A DNA stretch of 64,000 nt, taken from the NCBI RefSeq assembly GCF_007750855.1, contig NZ_CP036291.1:4960001-5024000 (forward strand), read 5' to 3'. The notes below the pieces were generated by a model. That model was not told where the DNA came from. It saw only the letters and a program-made list of their open reading frames with translations, and searched no databases. This document shows, in pieces, positions 7,951 to 16,607 of the stretch. The position numbers and the translations under genes were made by a program. The first letter of the stretch is position 1. Every line of letters begins with the position of its first letter. The stretch is from Pirellulimonas nuda (GTDB taxonomy: Bacteria > Planctomycetota > Planctomycetia > Pirellulales > Lacipirellulaceae).

Positions 7951-8928
7951 TCACGGATACCATTTCTGGGGGGCGTACACCGCGTGGAGAGTTACTTGCC
8001 GGGCGGCAGGCGTCTGTGGCGCCCTCAAGCGGCGGTTGACGCTTGGCAGGTCGAACTTCTCCGGGTTAAACGGGATACCGTAATACTGACCGTTGTAGGT
8101 CCGGTGGTTCCGCCTGGCGTAAACGTAGTCCGCGTGCTGATTGGCATTGTGACACTCCTTCATTGGGGCTGCGCCCTGTCCACCCAGGCATCGCGGATAG
8201 GTCGCCCTCCGATCGACCGCGGGCGAGCCCTCGAACCGCACCTCGTGTAGTGACATCGTGTAGCGACCGCGATAGTAGCGCCAGTCCGCCGGGACCGGCG
8301 ACTCACGGAAGAGCTCGAGCAGGGTCGTCCGCGATTCGTCGCGGAAGTTTTCGTAGAATTGCAGGTCGTAGCCGATCTCGTCCTCGGGGTCGTGCGTGAC
8401 GTAGGTCCGGCCGTCGATCTCGAACCGGTGCTGCGTGGGGCGCGCCCAGCCGATTGCGGCCGCGAAGTGCAGGTCGAGCGTTTCCAAGGTGCAGTCCTTC
8501 ACTTGGATCCGCCGCCAGATTGTGGGGAACTCCCCTCGCAGCATGACCACGAACTCGAACACCCGCTGCCGTTTCCAGGCGGCCTCGATCCGGGATAATG
8601 CATAAGCTTGCCCACAGTCTAACTCCTCGATGAGCCCGGCCATGTCCCGCAGCTCGAAGAGGGCATCAACCACGTCGGGGTCGTCTTTGTCACCCGGTCG
8701 TTGACCCAACTCGACCGCGACGGCGTAGAGCTGCTCGAACTCCTTGCGGGTGACGCCGATCGTCTGGACCCCGTCCCCGGCGTCCCGCAGGCGCCGCTTG
8801 ACCCCAGGCCTCACGGCTTGGTTGTCGAGGAAGGGCTTCCGCTGCTCCGGGGAGAGCTTGATCGGGAGGACCAGTTCGGACGGTCTCTTGGGCGGGTTTG
8901 GGGTGTCTTTCTTCTTTTTGCGTGACAT
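7951..8928 (-). CDS. plasmid pRiA4b ORF-3-like protein
   Basis: A 325-residue protein with a lysine-rich start (SRKKKKDTPNPPKRP). The second half, from about residue 120, carries the hallmarks of the pRiA4b ORF-3 family (PF07929): VMLRGEFPTIWRRIQV, LETLDLHFAAAIGWARPTQHRFEI, and late in the domain YPRCLGGQGAAPMKECH, the counterpart of the family's YPxCxxGxxAxPPExCG. The family is common on plasmids and integrated elements and has no established biochemical function. It is the leftmost gene of a minus-strand block leading to an integrase at a tRNA gene. The N-terminal half (SPEQRKPFL... DPDVVDALFELRDM) is an extra domain I do not recognise. Confidence 0.75.
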   Translation of the reverse strand: MSRKKKKDTPNPPKRPSELVLPIKLSPEQRKPFLDNQAVRPGVKRRLRDAGDGVQTIGVTRKEFEQLYAVAVELGQRPGDKDDPDVVDALFELRDMAGLIEELDCGQAYALSRIEAAWKRQRVFEFVVMLRGEFPTIWRRIQVKDCTLETLDLHFAAAIGWARPTQHRFEIDGRTYVTHDPEDEIGYDLQFYENFRDESRTTLLELFRESPVPADWRYYRGRYTMSLHEVRFEGSPAVDRRATYPRCLGGQGAAPMKECHNANQHADYVYARRNHRTYNGQYYGIPFNPEKFDLPSVNRRLRAPQTPAARQVTLHAVYAPQKWYP

Positions 8929-9079
8929 CGAAACGCTCCTGAGTAATTAGAACTCCAATGAAAACACGAACGAGAACGTGAAGAACACGGACGAGCGACG
9001 CGGCCGCTCGCCCACGTGAACGCGGCGGCGACCTTTTCACGCCAAACCGAGCCGGACGTACGCCGGCACGGCGACGGGC

Positions 9080-9526
9080 TCAGGGGGGGATGTGTGGGTC
9101 ATGGAGTAGTTGCGTGGTTTCTTCTTGCGGGGGGCACGAATTCGACTGACTGCGTGATGCCTTGGTTGTCCGCGGTAGAACGGGCTTACCAGCGTCCAGA
9201 ATCGTGACTCGGGGAGCCTTGGTGGAAGACAGCTCGACCTCCAGCAGGCCGGCGCCCTTGAGTGCGTTAATCGCTGCCTTGCGTCCATTGCGGGACTTGA
9301 TGCCAAACCGCTGGCAGTGGTCCATGGTTAGCTTCACCGGGTTGTCGCCGGTGAGTCCGAACCGCCACCAGAGTGCGAGTCCAACAGCCAGCGCCTTACC
9401 GGGGAGGGACGCAGCGGTATTAACCCAAAGCAGGGGCAGGGGTCCCTTGATGAAAGGGGCCGTCTGGCGCTTCGTTGGGCTGTTCTCCGAAACAGCGCGG
9501 AGGACATCTTCTATCCCGCCAAACAT
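9080..9526 (-). CDS. winged-helix DNA-binding protein of the accessory element
   Basis: A 148-residue protein starting MFGGIEDVLRAV. Its centre reads PFIKGPLPLLWVNTAASLPGKAL (about 24-46), followed by LTMDHCQRFGIKSRNGRKAAINALKGAGLLEVE, which looks like a helix-turn-helix with a following wing (APRVTIL). I recall similar PF-KGP-P--W---AA-LPGKAL proteins beside polymerase genes on plasmid-like and integrated elements. A role in replication initiation or regulation of the element is inference. A GTG 12 codons upstream would also give an open frame; the ATG at 9526 is preferred because a G-rich ribosome-binding stretch (GGTAGGGGTAGGG) precedes it. Three 22-bp repeats lie about 85-150 bp upstream of the start. 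Confidence 0.6.
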   Translation of the reverse strand: MFGGIEDVLRAVSENSPTKRQTAPFIKGPLPLLWVNTAASLPGKALAVGLALWWRFGLTGDNPVKLTMDHCQRFGIKSRNGRKAAINALKGAGLLEVELSSTKAPRVTILDAGKPVLPRTTKASRSQSNSCPPQEETTQLLHDPHIPP

Positions 9527-9611
9527 ATCCCTACCCCTACCTTTTACTTCTAAGACTTTCACAAAGACTTATTAAGAGACTTATAAAGAGAGACCCCGGT
9601 GTGCATGGCAC

Positions 9612-9677
9612 GCACGCTTACCGTCCCCGGCGTGCACGCTAACCGTCCCCGGCACGCACGCTAACCGTCCCTGGCGT
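9612..9677. repeat. three tandem 22-bp iteron-like repeats
   Basis: Units at 9612-9633, 9634-9655 and 9656-9677 follow the consensus GCACGCTWACCGTCCCYGG plus three variable bases; a partial fourth unit (GCACG) follows. The array overlaps the last codons of the DNA polymerase gene and lies upstream of the winged-helix gene. Iterons beside a DNA-binding protein gene are typical of plasmid origins; that role here is inference. Confidence 0.75.
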
Positions 9678-11402
9678 GCACGGTGGCACGCCGTCCAGGT
9701 CGTCCAAAATCGCCGTAACGGAACCCCACAGCGCCCCCCCCTTCTCACTTCGATAACGCTCGGGGTAGGTGATGGTCTCCGCGTCGGTCGTTAGGTCGAA
9801 CCCGTCCAACACTAAACGGCTTGCACGCGCCATAGCGTCCCGAGTCGCGGACACGACCTCCTGGATCGATTTCGTGGGGCCCTCCACTAGCAGGGCGTCA
9901 TGCACTGGGGCGACGACGCTGATGCCCGCCTCCGTCGCCAGGATGCATGCCAGTCGGAGCATCTCGGCGCCGGCCGCCTGCATGGGCCAGTTCATCAGCG
10001 AACGAGGGTTGGGCTCACCGCGGACGTGCAGGGTCCACCCATGCGTCGAATGGATCGAACGGTTTAGGATGGCGTGATCTACCACAGCCTCACTCCACTT
10101 CCAGAACACGGGATAGGCCTCGCGGTGACGGTCCAAGAGGTCCTGCGCATACGCTGTCGGCCTCCTGATCCGGGATGCCAAGGACTGGGCCGACATCCCG
10201 TAGTTGACGCCCAGCACCGCAGCTTTGCAGAGGTCCCTCACCGCCCCGTGGGACTGCTTGGTGGCGTCCGCCGGAGCCAGGCCGGCCTGAACCGCGAAAG
10301 CCAAATACGGGTCCCCAGACCGGTAGGCCGCCATTAGGGCCGGGTCCCCCGACAACGCTCCCGCGATGCCCAGCTCTTGCTGCCCCCAGTCGACATAGGC
10401 GAGTGCGCGGCCCTCAGCGGGCTTGATCACGGAACGTAGCCAGCCGGACAGACCGAACACGAAGCCGGCGGTGCTGGGCGCGTTCCTCCCCGTCTTGGCG
10501 GCGAGGGGCGACAGCATGCACCGGGCGCGGCCATCGGCCCCGACGCCAAGGTCGAACAGATTCATCTGGCCAACAGAGGTCCTTAGCTGACGCAGAGGCT
10601 CCAGCTCAGGGTGGATGGCCGCCTGGTCCTTGAACGTGTCCTTATCGACCGCCAGTCGGCCGCAGTCGGTACGGGGCCAGTCGTACCGCCTCTCGGCCAG
10701 CCAGCTCCCGAACCTATCCAACTTGAAAGTTTTACCGTCGTAGAATCCAAAGCCCTGATCCACTTCGGCGATCAGGCGGAGCTTCACCGCCTCCCAGTGG
10801 GTCCGCAGTCGTCCGAGCGTCTCGACGTCGATTGGGATTCCCGCGTGCTCCATCTTGGCCACAGCCGCCATGTAACGCCCCCGCAGCAGCGCACGGGGCA
10901 GGTCGATGGTGGGCAGCATCTTCGGCCACAGCTCCACCAGCGCACGCACGTCCGACTCGCAGTAGTCGAGCAGCGACTCCATCTCGGCGTCCGTGTACGG
11001 GCCTCCACGCATCGCCAGGGCCCGCATCCCGATCTTCTCGGCAGCGGTGATGCCCGCCAGCCCATGCCAGCGCAGCGTCGCCAACAAGCTATTGCCGGGC
11101 GTTTCGAGCCCGTTGGTGGCTACCCGGTGCTCCGCGAACAAATCCACGACGTTCGCGGGAAGTGGCCACCCCAAGGCTAGGAAGCAGCCCAGCTCGGCTG
11201 GGGCGAAGAAGCATGTAAACAGCACGTTATCGCCTGTGTTGAACGGCGCCCGGTCTAGCGAGCCCAACTCCGCCGCCCCCAGACGCACGGCCGCCCCGGA
11301 GACTAGCTCCAGGGCGACCATGCACGTCGGGACAGGCCGCTCACCGGCGTCGGACTTGTACTCGAAGTCCACAGCCCAGGCCTCCGAGTAGGTGGTTGGC
11401 AT
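9639..11402 (-). CDS. family-A DNA polymerase with 3'-5' exonuclease domain
   Basis: A 587-residue PolA-like polymerase without a 5'-nuclease domain. The exonuclease domain shows Exo I at D12/E14 (AVDFEY) and Exo III at Y147/D151 (YCESD). The polymerase domain shows motif A at D338 with E343 (YVDWGQQELG), motif B at R389, K393 and Y401 (RDLCKAAVLGVNYG), and motif C at H501-D502 (PVHDALL). Catalytic carboxylates and the motif B basic residues are present, so activity is plausible. Motif A reads DWGQQELG where bacterial Pol I has DYSQIELR, and motif C ends HDA rather than HDE. It starts two bases after the stop of the 241-residue gene, with a GGGGGAGG ribosome-binding site inside that gene's last codons, so the two are translationally linked. 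It probably replicates or repairs the element. Confidence 0.9.
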   Translation of the reverse strand: MPTTYSEAWAVDFEYKSDAGERPVPTCMVALELVSGAAVRLGAAELGSLDRAPFNTGDNVLFTCFFAPAELGCFLALGWPLPANVVDLFAEHRVATNGLETPGNSLLATLRWHGLAGITAAEKIGMRALAMRGGPYTDAEMESLLDYCESDVRALVELWPKMLPTIDLPRALLRGRYMAAVAKMEHAGIPIDVETLGRLRTHWEAVKLRLIAEVDQGFGFYDGKTFKLDRFGSWLAERRYDWPRTDCGRLAVDKDTFKDQAAIHPELEPLRQLRTSVGQMNLFDLGVGADGRARCMLSPLAAKTGRNAPSTAGFVFGLSGWLRSVIKPAEGRALAYVDWGQQELGIAGALSGDPALMAAYRSGDPYLAFAVQAGLAPADATKQSHGAVRDLCKAAVLGVNYGMSAQSLASRIRRPTAYAQDLLDRHREAYPVFWKWSEAVVDHAILNRSIHSTHGWTLHVRGEPNPRSLMNWPMQAAGAEMLRLACILATEAGISVVAPVHDALLVEGPTKSIQEVVSATRDAMARASRLVLDGFDLTTDAETITYPERYRSEKGGALWGSVTAILDDLDGVPPCTPGTVSVRAGDG

Positions 11403-11403
11403 C

Positions 11404-12129
11404 CTAGGCCTCCCCCATCAGCCGCTGGATGGCGGGGTGGTCTTCGCGGTCGATCACGTGGTCCTTGAGCGCGAGCCCGAACAGTTCCTCCGGGGTGAGT
11501 TGGGGCCACGCCGGATCAGGGAGGACCTTCCGGGAACCGATCAGCTTGTAACTGTTGGTGGGCTTGTGGGCGCGGACGCGCACCCACTGCTCCCGCGCAG
11601 TTCCCACCGCCTTCAGAGCCGACTCGTGCCACTGGTTGATCGACCCATCATCGGCGTACCCCTTCGCCGGCCAGGCGAAGCAGACCCCTTGGGAGGTGAT
11701 CCCCAGGAACACGTACCCGCGGATGCACTCATCCTCCAGCAGATGGGCGACGCGGCGGTCCACGACGTACAAGGCCTTTTCGCCCAGGGATTCATCCTCG
11801 AACAGTAGCACCTCCATCATCCACGCAGGGTCCGGGTTGACCCGGACGAACCAGTGCTTGTTCGGCTTCTGGAGCGGGACCTTCGACAAGATTTCGTACG
11901 TCCCCCCGGTCTGCGTGAAGTCTTGGCTGAGGCGCAGGGTTTCGAGGAACCCGGCGCCGGCGGTGTCCACCTTCTCAGGAAGTTCGAGGGCTTCGGGCAC
12001 GGACCCGGGGTTCAGGACGGGGGAAGTCGCCGTGGCGGTGACGATGGAGGTGGTGGTGGAGTCGCCACCTTCCGTGACGGAGGTGGCGACCTCCGGGGCG
12101 GGGCTGTCGGACTTGTTCGCAGAGCTCAT
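11404..12129 (-). CDS. unknown protein coupled to the element's DNA polymerase
   Basis: A 241-residue protein. The first 60 residues are Ser/Thr/Ala-rich and look disordered (SSANKSDSPAPEVATS...). A compact domain follows from about residue 75 (LSKVPLQKPNKHWFVRVNPDPAW) to about 190, with aromatic and charged residues typical of a globular fold. I do not recognise the family. The ATG at 12129 has an AGGA site eight bases upstream. The stop codon lies two bases before the polymerase start, so the two are almost certainly co-translated, which suggests a replication accessory or DNA-binding role. That role is inferred from context only. Confidence 0.65.
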   Translation of the reverse strand: MSSANKSDSPAPEVATSVTEGGDSTTTSIVTATATSPVLNPGSVPEALELPEKVDTAGAGFLETLRLSQDFTQTGGTYEILSKVPLQKPNKHWFVRVNPDPAWMMEVLLFEDESLGEKALYVVDRRVAHLLEDECIRGYVFLGITSQGVCFAWPAKGYADDGSINQWHESALKAVGTAREQWVRVRAHKPTNSYKLIGSRKVLPDPAWPQLTPEELFGLALKDHVIDREDHPAIQRLMGEA

Positions 12130-12297
12130 AATTAAGTTCCTGATTCGCTCCCGGTGCTGTGCAGCGGGGGCAGGGTTGAAGAAAGCTGAAGGGAAGGCTT
12201 CTCGTCCCAGTGACGTACCGGGGCGGGACCAAGCGCCACCCGAGAAATGAACGCCCCCATGCCGCGGGCCGCGAGCGGCGCCGGGGGCGAGGGACAA

Positions 12298-12522
12298 CTA
12301 CGCGCTCGCGTCCGCGTCGGTGGAAAGCCGGTTGACGAACTCCAGCACCGCTGCGACGGTAGTTTTGGGTCGGCCGCCGACGTAGGCGACGGGCAATTTC
12401 GCCCCCCCCACGCCGCGCCGCGTCCAGCGCGTGCACGTCGATCCGTGGGGGCGGTATCCGATCGCCCGCTCGATGGCGGTTGCGACGGGCAGAAGCTGGT
12501 CGCCGGCAGAAACAGGAAGCAT
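12298..12522 (-). CDS. DUF1580 protein, excisionase-like
   Basis: A 74-residue protein with the layout of the planctomycete DUF1580 family: LLPVATAIERAIGYRPHGSTCTRWTRRGVGGAKLPVAYVGG followed by a helix (TTVAAVLEFVNRLS). The pattern (helix-turn-helix with a CTRWTRRG recognition segment, then a VGGRPKTT wing) is that of small MerR/excisionase-type proteins. A GAGG ribosome-binding site sits seven bases before the ATG at 12522. Beside an integrase gene it most likely acts as the recombination directionality factor or as a local repressor. Confidence 0.75.
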   Translation of the reverse strand: MLPVSAGDQLLPVATAIERAIGYRPHGSTCTRWTRRGVGGAKLPVAYVGGRPKTTVAAVLEFVNRLSTDADASA

Positions 12523-12631
12523 TAGGAAGCCTCACTTACGGGGGGTGGGATTTACCAACCCGAGAAGTGTGATGGGCTTCTAGCGTCGCCGTGGCGGACG
12601 CTATGCAAAATGCACAACTAAAGTAGAACGC

Positions 12632-13282
12632 TTAGCGTAGCACACGCTTATTGCGGATGGTTTCCGCACTCAGGTTGACGCTGCGATCGATGCCGGTGAA
12701 ATCACCCGTAGATAGCTCGTAAGCTATTTCGATTGCTGCAGCTTTCTTGTTCGACGTTCGGGCGCGGCGATTCCGTTCAGTGACAACAAGTTGCCACTCT
12801 TGTGGGTATAGCTTGGCGGTGGCCCTGCCCCCACTACTTCGCGCATCACAAGTGGTTGCCCCGGTCACGAGCATTGGCTGAGAAGGGCGCCACTCCGCCC
12901 GTTCGCACGTCGCGCCAAAAGCCAAAGACCACTTCCACAACTCGGCCAACGCCTTTGCAGACTGATGCGAGCCGTCCCAAATTGTCGTCATTAGTCTCGT
13001 GCAATTATCAAGAGACTTCTTTGCTCCCAGTAGGTCCTGCAGCTGGGAGTGCGCGGCACTTAGAGTCTCGCCGTCTGGTATTTCTTGGTGGTTAAGCTGC
13101 CTAAGCAGATCTGCGATTTCATTGTTAATGTCCGTTAGGGCTTCGGGGAACGAAAAGGGATTCTCAATCTCCACGTCCGATAGGTCCCCCCCCGAGGCTG
13201 CATGCCGCAAGTACTGGGGGTCGCCCGCATACTGGTTAGGCAAGAGTGGCTTTCCGTCTGGGCGGTAACGCTCTTCAGGCAT
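12632..13282 (-). CDS. unknown accessory protein (216 aa)
   Basis: Starts MPEERYRPDGKPLLPNQY, with a GAGGA site seven bases before the ATG at 13282. A segment at about residues 45-95 (FPEALTDINNEIADLLRQLNHQ... LSAAHSQLQDLLGAKKSL) looks helical, possibly coiled coil. The C-terminal 50 residues (TERNRRARTSNKKAAAIEIAYELSTGDFTGIDRSVNLSAETIRNKRV) are basic and resemble a helix-turn-helix, so DNA binding is possible. No family recognised. Upstream, between this gene and the integrase stop, lies a 15-base G run (on the coding strand) ending 29 bp before the start codon. Confidence 0.55.
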   Translation of the reverse strand: MPEERYRPDGKPLLPNQYAGDPQYLRHAASGGDLSDVEIENPFSFPEALTDINNEIADLLRQLNHQEIPDGETLSAAHSQLQDLLGAKKSLDNCTRLMTTIWDGSHQSAKALAELWKWSLAFGATCERAEWRPSQPMLVTGATTCDARSSGGRATAKLYPQEWQLVVTERNRRARTSNKKAAAIEIAYELSTGDFTGIDRSVNLSAETIRNKRVLR

Positions 13283-13311
13283 CAGTCTATCCTCGATTGC
13301 ACCGAGCCCGA

Positions 13312-13326
13312 CCCCCCCCCCCCCCC
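13312..13326. repeat. homopolymer run of 15 C (G on the minus strand)
   Basis: An uninterrupted run in the 79-bp gap between the integrase stop and the start of the 216-residue gene. On the coding strand it is a poly-G tract in the promoter/leader position, about 20 bases upstream of that gene's ribosome-binding site. Confidence 0.9.
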
Positions 13327-13361
13327 GGATGCAAGGCGGAGGTGCGATTGTCGACGCCCTC

Positions 13362-14468
13362 TCATTCAATCGCGCGTACAGTGGCCGCCCCGAGAGCAGC
13401 ATTAGTTTCAGCATAGAGCTGGGTGACATCCGCCCGACTGTGTCCCAGCAGCACCTGCGCTGCCTCAAGCCCAAAGGCCGCGCGGACCTGCGTAGCGAAT
13501 GCGTGCCGCAGCTGATTCGGGAACCATGGCGGTACGCCCGCACGCTCGGCGGCGCGACGAATCGACCTCCCGTAGCTTGCAGTATCGTAGCGGCGTTGGG
13601 CCACGGGTTTCGGAGACCACCGCTCGGGGCGGAAGCAGTACTCCGTCGGCGTACGAAAGAGGTACGGAGTGAGTAGCGTCTGACTGGCGGCGTTCAAGAA
13701 GACTATGCGCCCCGTGCCGTGGTGCTCGCATTTGTGTGTGGAGGGTCGGTAGAGCCACACCTCGCCGGTGCGGTCGAGGTCGCACGGTCGGAGCAGCACG
13801 ACCTCGCCGGGGCGCATGCCCGTCTTCAACTGGAGCCGCACCATCGTCGCAACGGCCGGCAGCAGTTCCAGAAGCGTCGCGTCAACAACGGCCTGGTCCA
13901 CCGGGAGTATTGGGGCGGGCTCGGATGCGGTGGTGCGTCCGCGACGCAGCCCGGGAAGCAGCACGAGCGCCTGAGCGACCGCTGCGGGGATAAGCTCTTC
14001 AACCGCCGCCCACTTGAAGACGCGGACGATGCGGTTCTGGTACTTGTTCACGGTCGGTCGGGCGAGCCCGGCGCTCGCCATCCGCTCTTGAGTGGCCCGC
14101 ATGTCGGTCACCCGGAAAGCGGCGGCGGGCAGGTCGCGATAGGGACCAAGATGCCGTAGTGCCGCGTCGATGATTGCGATCTCGCTGGTCGCCTTACCGC
14201 TCTTGCGGTAGTAGCCAGACGCGTACCTTGCGTACGCATTGACGACTTCGCCGATGGTCACCGCGCGGACCGGGAGAGTCCCGCCGGGCTGCTGAGGCGG
14301 CGTTGGCTCGCAGCCTGCCATCAGATCGGCCGCGATCCGGGCATAGGCTTGGCGGCTCTCCGGAGAGCCGTATTCGCCCAAGTAGATGCTGCGCTGCTTG
14401 ACCTTGACCACGGCCCGGCCGCTGGGCTTATGGAGAGAATACGCGGGGACAGAGGGAGAGCGTGCCAT
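13362..14468 (-). CDS. tyrosine site-specific recombinase (integrase)
   Basis: A 368-residue phage-type integrase. A SAM-like core-binding domain spans about residues 70-165. The catalytic domain carries R219 (TGMRPGEVVLLR), K246 (THKCEHHG), R321 in PNQLRH, H343 (LLGHSRADVT) and nucleophile Y352 (QLYAET). The first His of the usual HxxR box is replaced by Asn (N318), a variant I associate with planctomycete integrases. A GGAAGGA site lies six bases before the ATG at 14468. The gene sits 108 bp from the 3' end of tRNA-Val, with a palindrome between them, so it probably catalyses integration into that tRNA gene. Confidence 0.92.
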   Translation of the reverse strand: MARSPSVPAYSLHKPSGRAVVKVKQRSIYLGEYGSPESRQAYARIAADLMAGCEPTPPQQPGGTLPVRAVTIGEVVNAYARYASGYYRKSGKATSEIAIIDAALRHLGPYRDLPAAAFRVTDMRATQERMASAGLARPTVNKYQNRIVRVFKWAAVEELIPAAVAQALVLLPGLRRGRTTASEPAPILPVDQAVVDATLLELLPAVATMVRLQLKTGMRPGEVVLLRPCDLDRTGEVWLYRPSTHKCEHHGTGRIVFLNAASQTLLTPYLFRTPTEYCFRPERWSPKPVAQRRYDTASYGRSIRRAAERAGVPPWFPNQLRHAFATQVRAAFGLEAAQVLLGHSRADVTQLYAETNAALGAATVRAIE

Positions 14469-14480
14469 GGCGATTCCTTC

Positions 14481-14501
14481 CTAGGGTACGAATTACCCTA
14501 G
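14481..14501. promoter_or_regulatory. palindrome upstream of the integrase gene
   Basis: CTAGGGTA-CGAAT-TACCCTAG is a perfect 8-bp inverted repeat with a 5-bp spacer, ending 12 bases before the integrase start codon and lying between it and the tRNA 3' end. It may be an operator for autoregulation or an arm-type recombinase/excisionase site. Confidence 0.5.
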
Positions 14502-14576
14502 AATTTCGCTTACAGGCAGCTCTGCCCACTGTGGACAGGTATCGGAACTCTCGATCGCCTAAGTACTTACGCTAAG

Positions 14577-14650
<74 letters not shown>

Positions 14651-14872
14651 TCGAACCGGCTCGCTGCCCTTAGTACTGGGGCTTAGCCGGGCTACGTAAG
14701 GTAGCATTTTCATCCATTCCCGCAACCCGCCCCCGGGGTTCGAAGGCAATTCGAAGCGGACCCGGCTTGCGAAGAATGAGAATTGCCGGTGTAATTCGTG
14801 TTGGTAGCGCGGTGGTCGGCGGCAAGGAGCCGCGGCGAGCGCTGGACGGAGCCCATTGTTGTGAGCCGAGCG

Positions 14873-15091
14873 ATGACGCGAATTGCTGCTGGGGTACGGC
14901 CCGACCTGCCCACCCGCCGAACCGCAGACAAGTGGCGGGGAGTCATCTATTACGGCGAAGTCTTCGGCTTTTTAGCCGCCTGGATTGTGGGGGTGATTGT
15001 CGCTCTGGCAAATCAGCCGGAGAAGGCCCGCGACGCCGGGGCCCGCGATATGGCTTCCGCCGCGAGCGCTGATTCGCCATCGCGTCAGTAG
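14873..15091 (+). CDS. possible small single-helix membrane protein
   Basis: A 72-residue frame starting MTRIAAGVRPDLPTRR, with one clear membrane segment (VFGFLAAWIVGVIVALA, about residues 33-50) and a short polar C-terminus. The hydrophobic segment with flanking charges is the only evidence for coding. There is no strong ribosome-binding site and no recognised family. It could equally be a chance frame. The remaining stretch to 15505 shows no gene and presumably holds the sulfatase promoter. Confidence 0.35.
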   Translation: MTRIAAGVRPDLPTRRTADKWRGVIYYGEVFGFLAAWIVGVIVALANQPEKARDAGARDMASAASADSPSRQ

Positions 15092-15505
15092 GCAGGCAGC
15101 GCCTCGTCGGTTGAAAGCCGCTGCATGCCTCCGCCTGTTCGGGACGCCTGAGAAGCGTCAGAATCGCTCCAAGTCGACGTTGCTCGAAGCCATCGCCCAT
15201 CAAGCCCCCTGCATTACAATTTGTGCGGGAAGCTTGAGGATTTCCTCGACGCTAGTTAGAGTCGACGGAGAGAGTAGCTGGGGGGCGAGCAGCGGTTTAG
15301 TCACCGGCACGCCCGAGTCTCGATTTGGGGCCGCGGTGGCGGAGTATCTCTATTTTTGGCGCCAGTCGCACGGCACTCTGCGTCCGCTGTCTGATTGCTC
15401 GCGGAAAGTCCGGCGGTTGGGGTGTGCGCATCGAGTGCGTTAGTTGGTATCCGTTGCGGATAGTGCTTCTTACTAATTCTTGCCGTCTCTTCGGGACATA
15501 TTTCG

Positions 15506-16570
15506 ATGCGGACACTCGGCTGGACGGCCTTCTTTCTCGGCTCTCTCTTCTCCTACTTGGGAAGCGCATCGGCAGTAGGCGCGCCGAATATCTTGCTGAT
15601 CTTGGTCGACGACCAGTCGTGGAACGGCACGTCGGTAAGGATGGACCCCAATAACCCACTCTCAAAGAGCGACTACTATCAAACACCCAACCTCGAAGCG
15701 TTAGCGGCGCAGGGGATGCGTTTCAGCGACGCCTACTCCGCAGCGGCACTCTGTTCGCCAACTCGGGCGGCGCTGCTCACTGGTAGGAGCCCGGCTCAGG
15801 TGCGGATGACGTCCATCACGGTGCCGGGGTATCTGGGAGAGGCGCACGACGGTTTCGCATTGACCCCTGAACCCTGGGCTGGACTTGAGGTGAGCCAGCC
15901 AACACTGCCAAAGCAGGTGCGGGCGGCAGACCCGAACTACTACACCGCCCACGTGGGGAAATGGCACGTCTACCCGGGGGCGACTCAGCTAGGATTCGCT
16001 AAGAACAATTCCGGGAGCGCGTGGACTCCAGAAGACCCCGCCGGCGCCTTCGGCTGGGCGAACATCGCGGCTGACTACATGTCCGAAAGCGTGGTCGCCA
16101 ATAAGCCATTCTTCATTCAGCTCGACCAGTTCGCGGTGCACGCTCCGATCGTTGCCAACCCAGCCACGATCGCGAAGTACCAGGCCCTGCCGCCCGGTCA
16201 GATCCACACAGACCCGGTGTACGCTGCGTTCACCGAGGACCTGGACACGAGCATCGGCACTCTGCTGAGCCGCATCGATCAACTCGGCATCGCCGACAAC
16301 ACGTATGTTATTTACGCGTCAGACAATGGCGCCTCGGCGGGCATTTCAAACAATTCACCGCTCTACAGCGGAAAGAACAATCTGTGGGAGGGCGGAATAC
16401 GCGTACCGCTCATTATCCGCGGACCGGGGATCTCGCCTGGTACGGTGAGCCATGTGCCCACCTCCACCGCCGACCTCTACTCCACAATAAGCGAACTAGC
16501 GGGAAACACTTCTCTCCCACTTGGTGTCGAGGGAGCCAGTTTGACCCCGGTGCTATTCAACAACGGCTGA
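15506..16570 (+). pseudogene. 5' fragment of a sulfatase gene, cut by an IS3-family element
   Basis: Encodes a signal peptide (about residues 1-24) and most of a type I sulfatase catalytic domain. Metal ligands are visible at D35-D36 (LLILVDDQSW), and the formylglycine site is CSPTR at 83-87 within LCSPTRAALLTGR. The His/Lys segment HVGKWHVYP and the late YASDNGA segment also match the family. The frame ends at TGA 16568-16570, formed by the first three bases of the inserted element. The lost part continues in frame at 17845. The 354-residue product might fold poorly because the sulfatase C-terminal subdomain is missing; a maturase is not seen in the window. Confidence 0.92.
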
Positions 16571-16607
16571 GGTGGTGCGGAATTGACGGACAGGTGAGGA
16601 GCTTAGA

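Noticed and set aside
9136..9155. GGGGGCACGAATTCGACTG as the second attachment site matching the tRNA-Val 3' end
   Set aside because: Only a short, gapped resemblance to the tRNA 3' end, and it lies inside the winged-helix gene. I found no convincing second copy of the tRNA end to the left, so the element's left boundary stays open.
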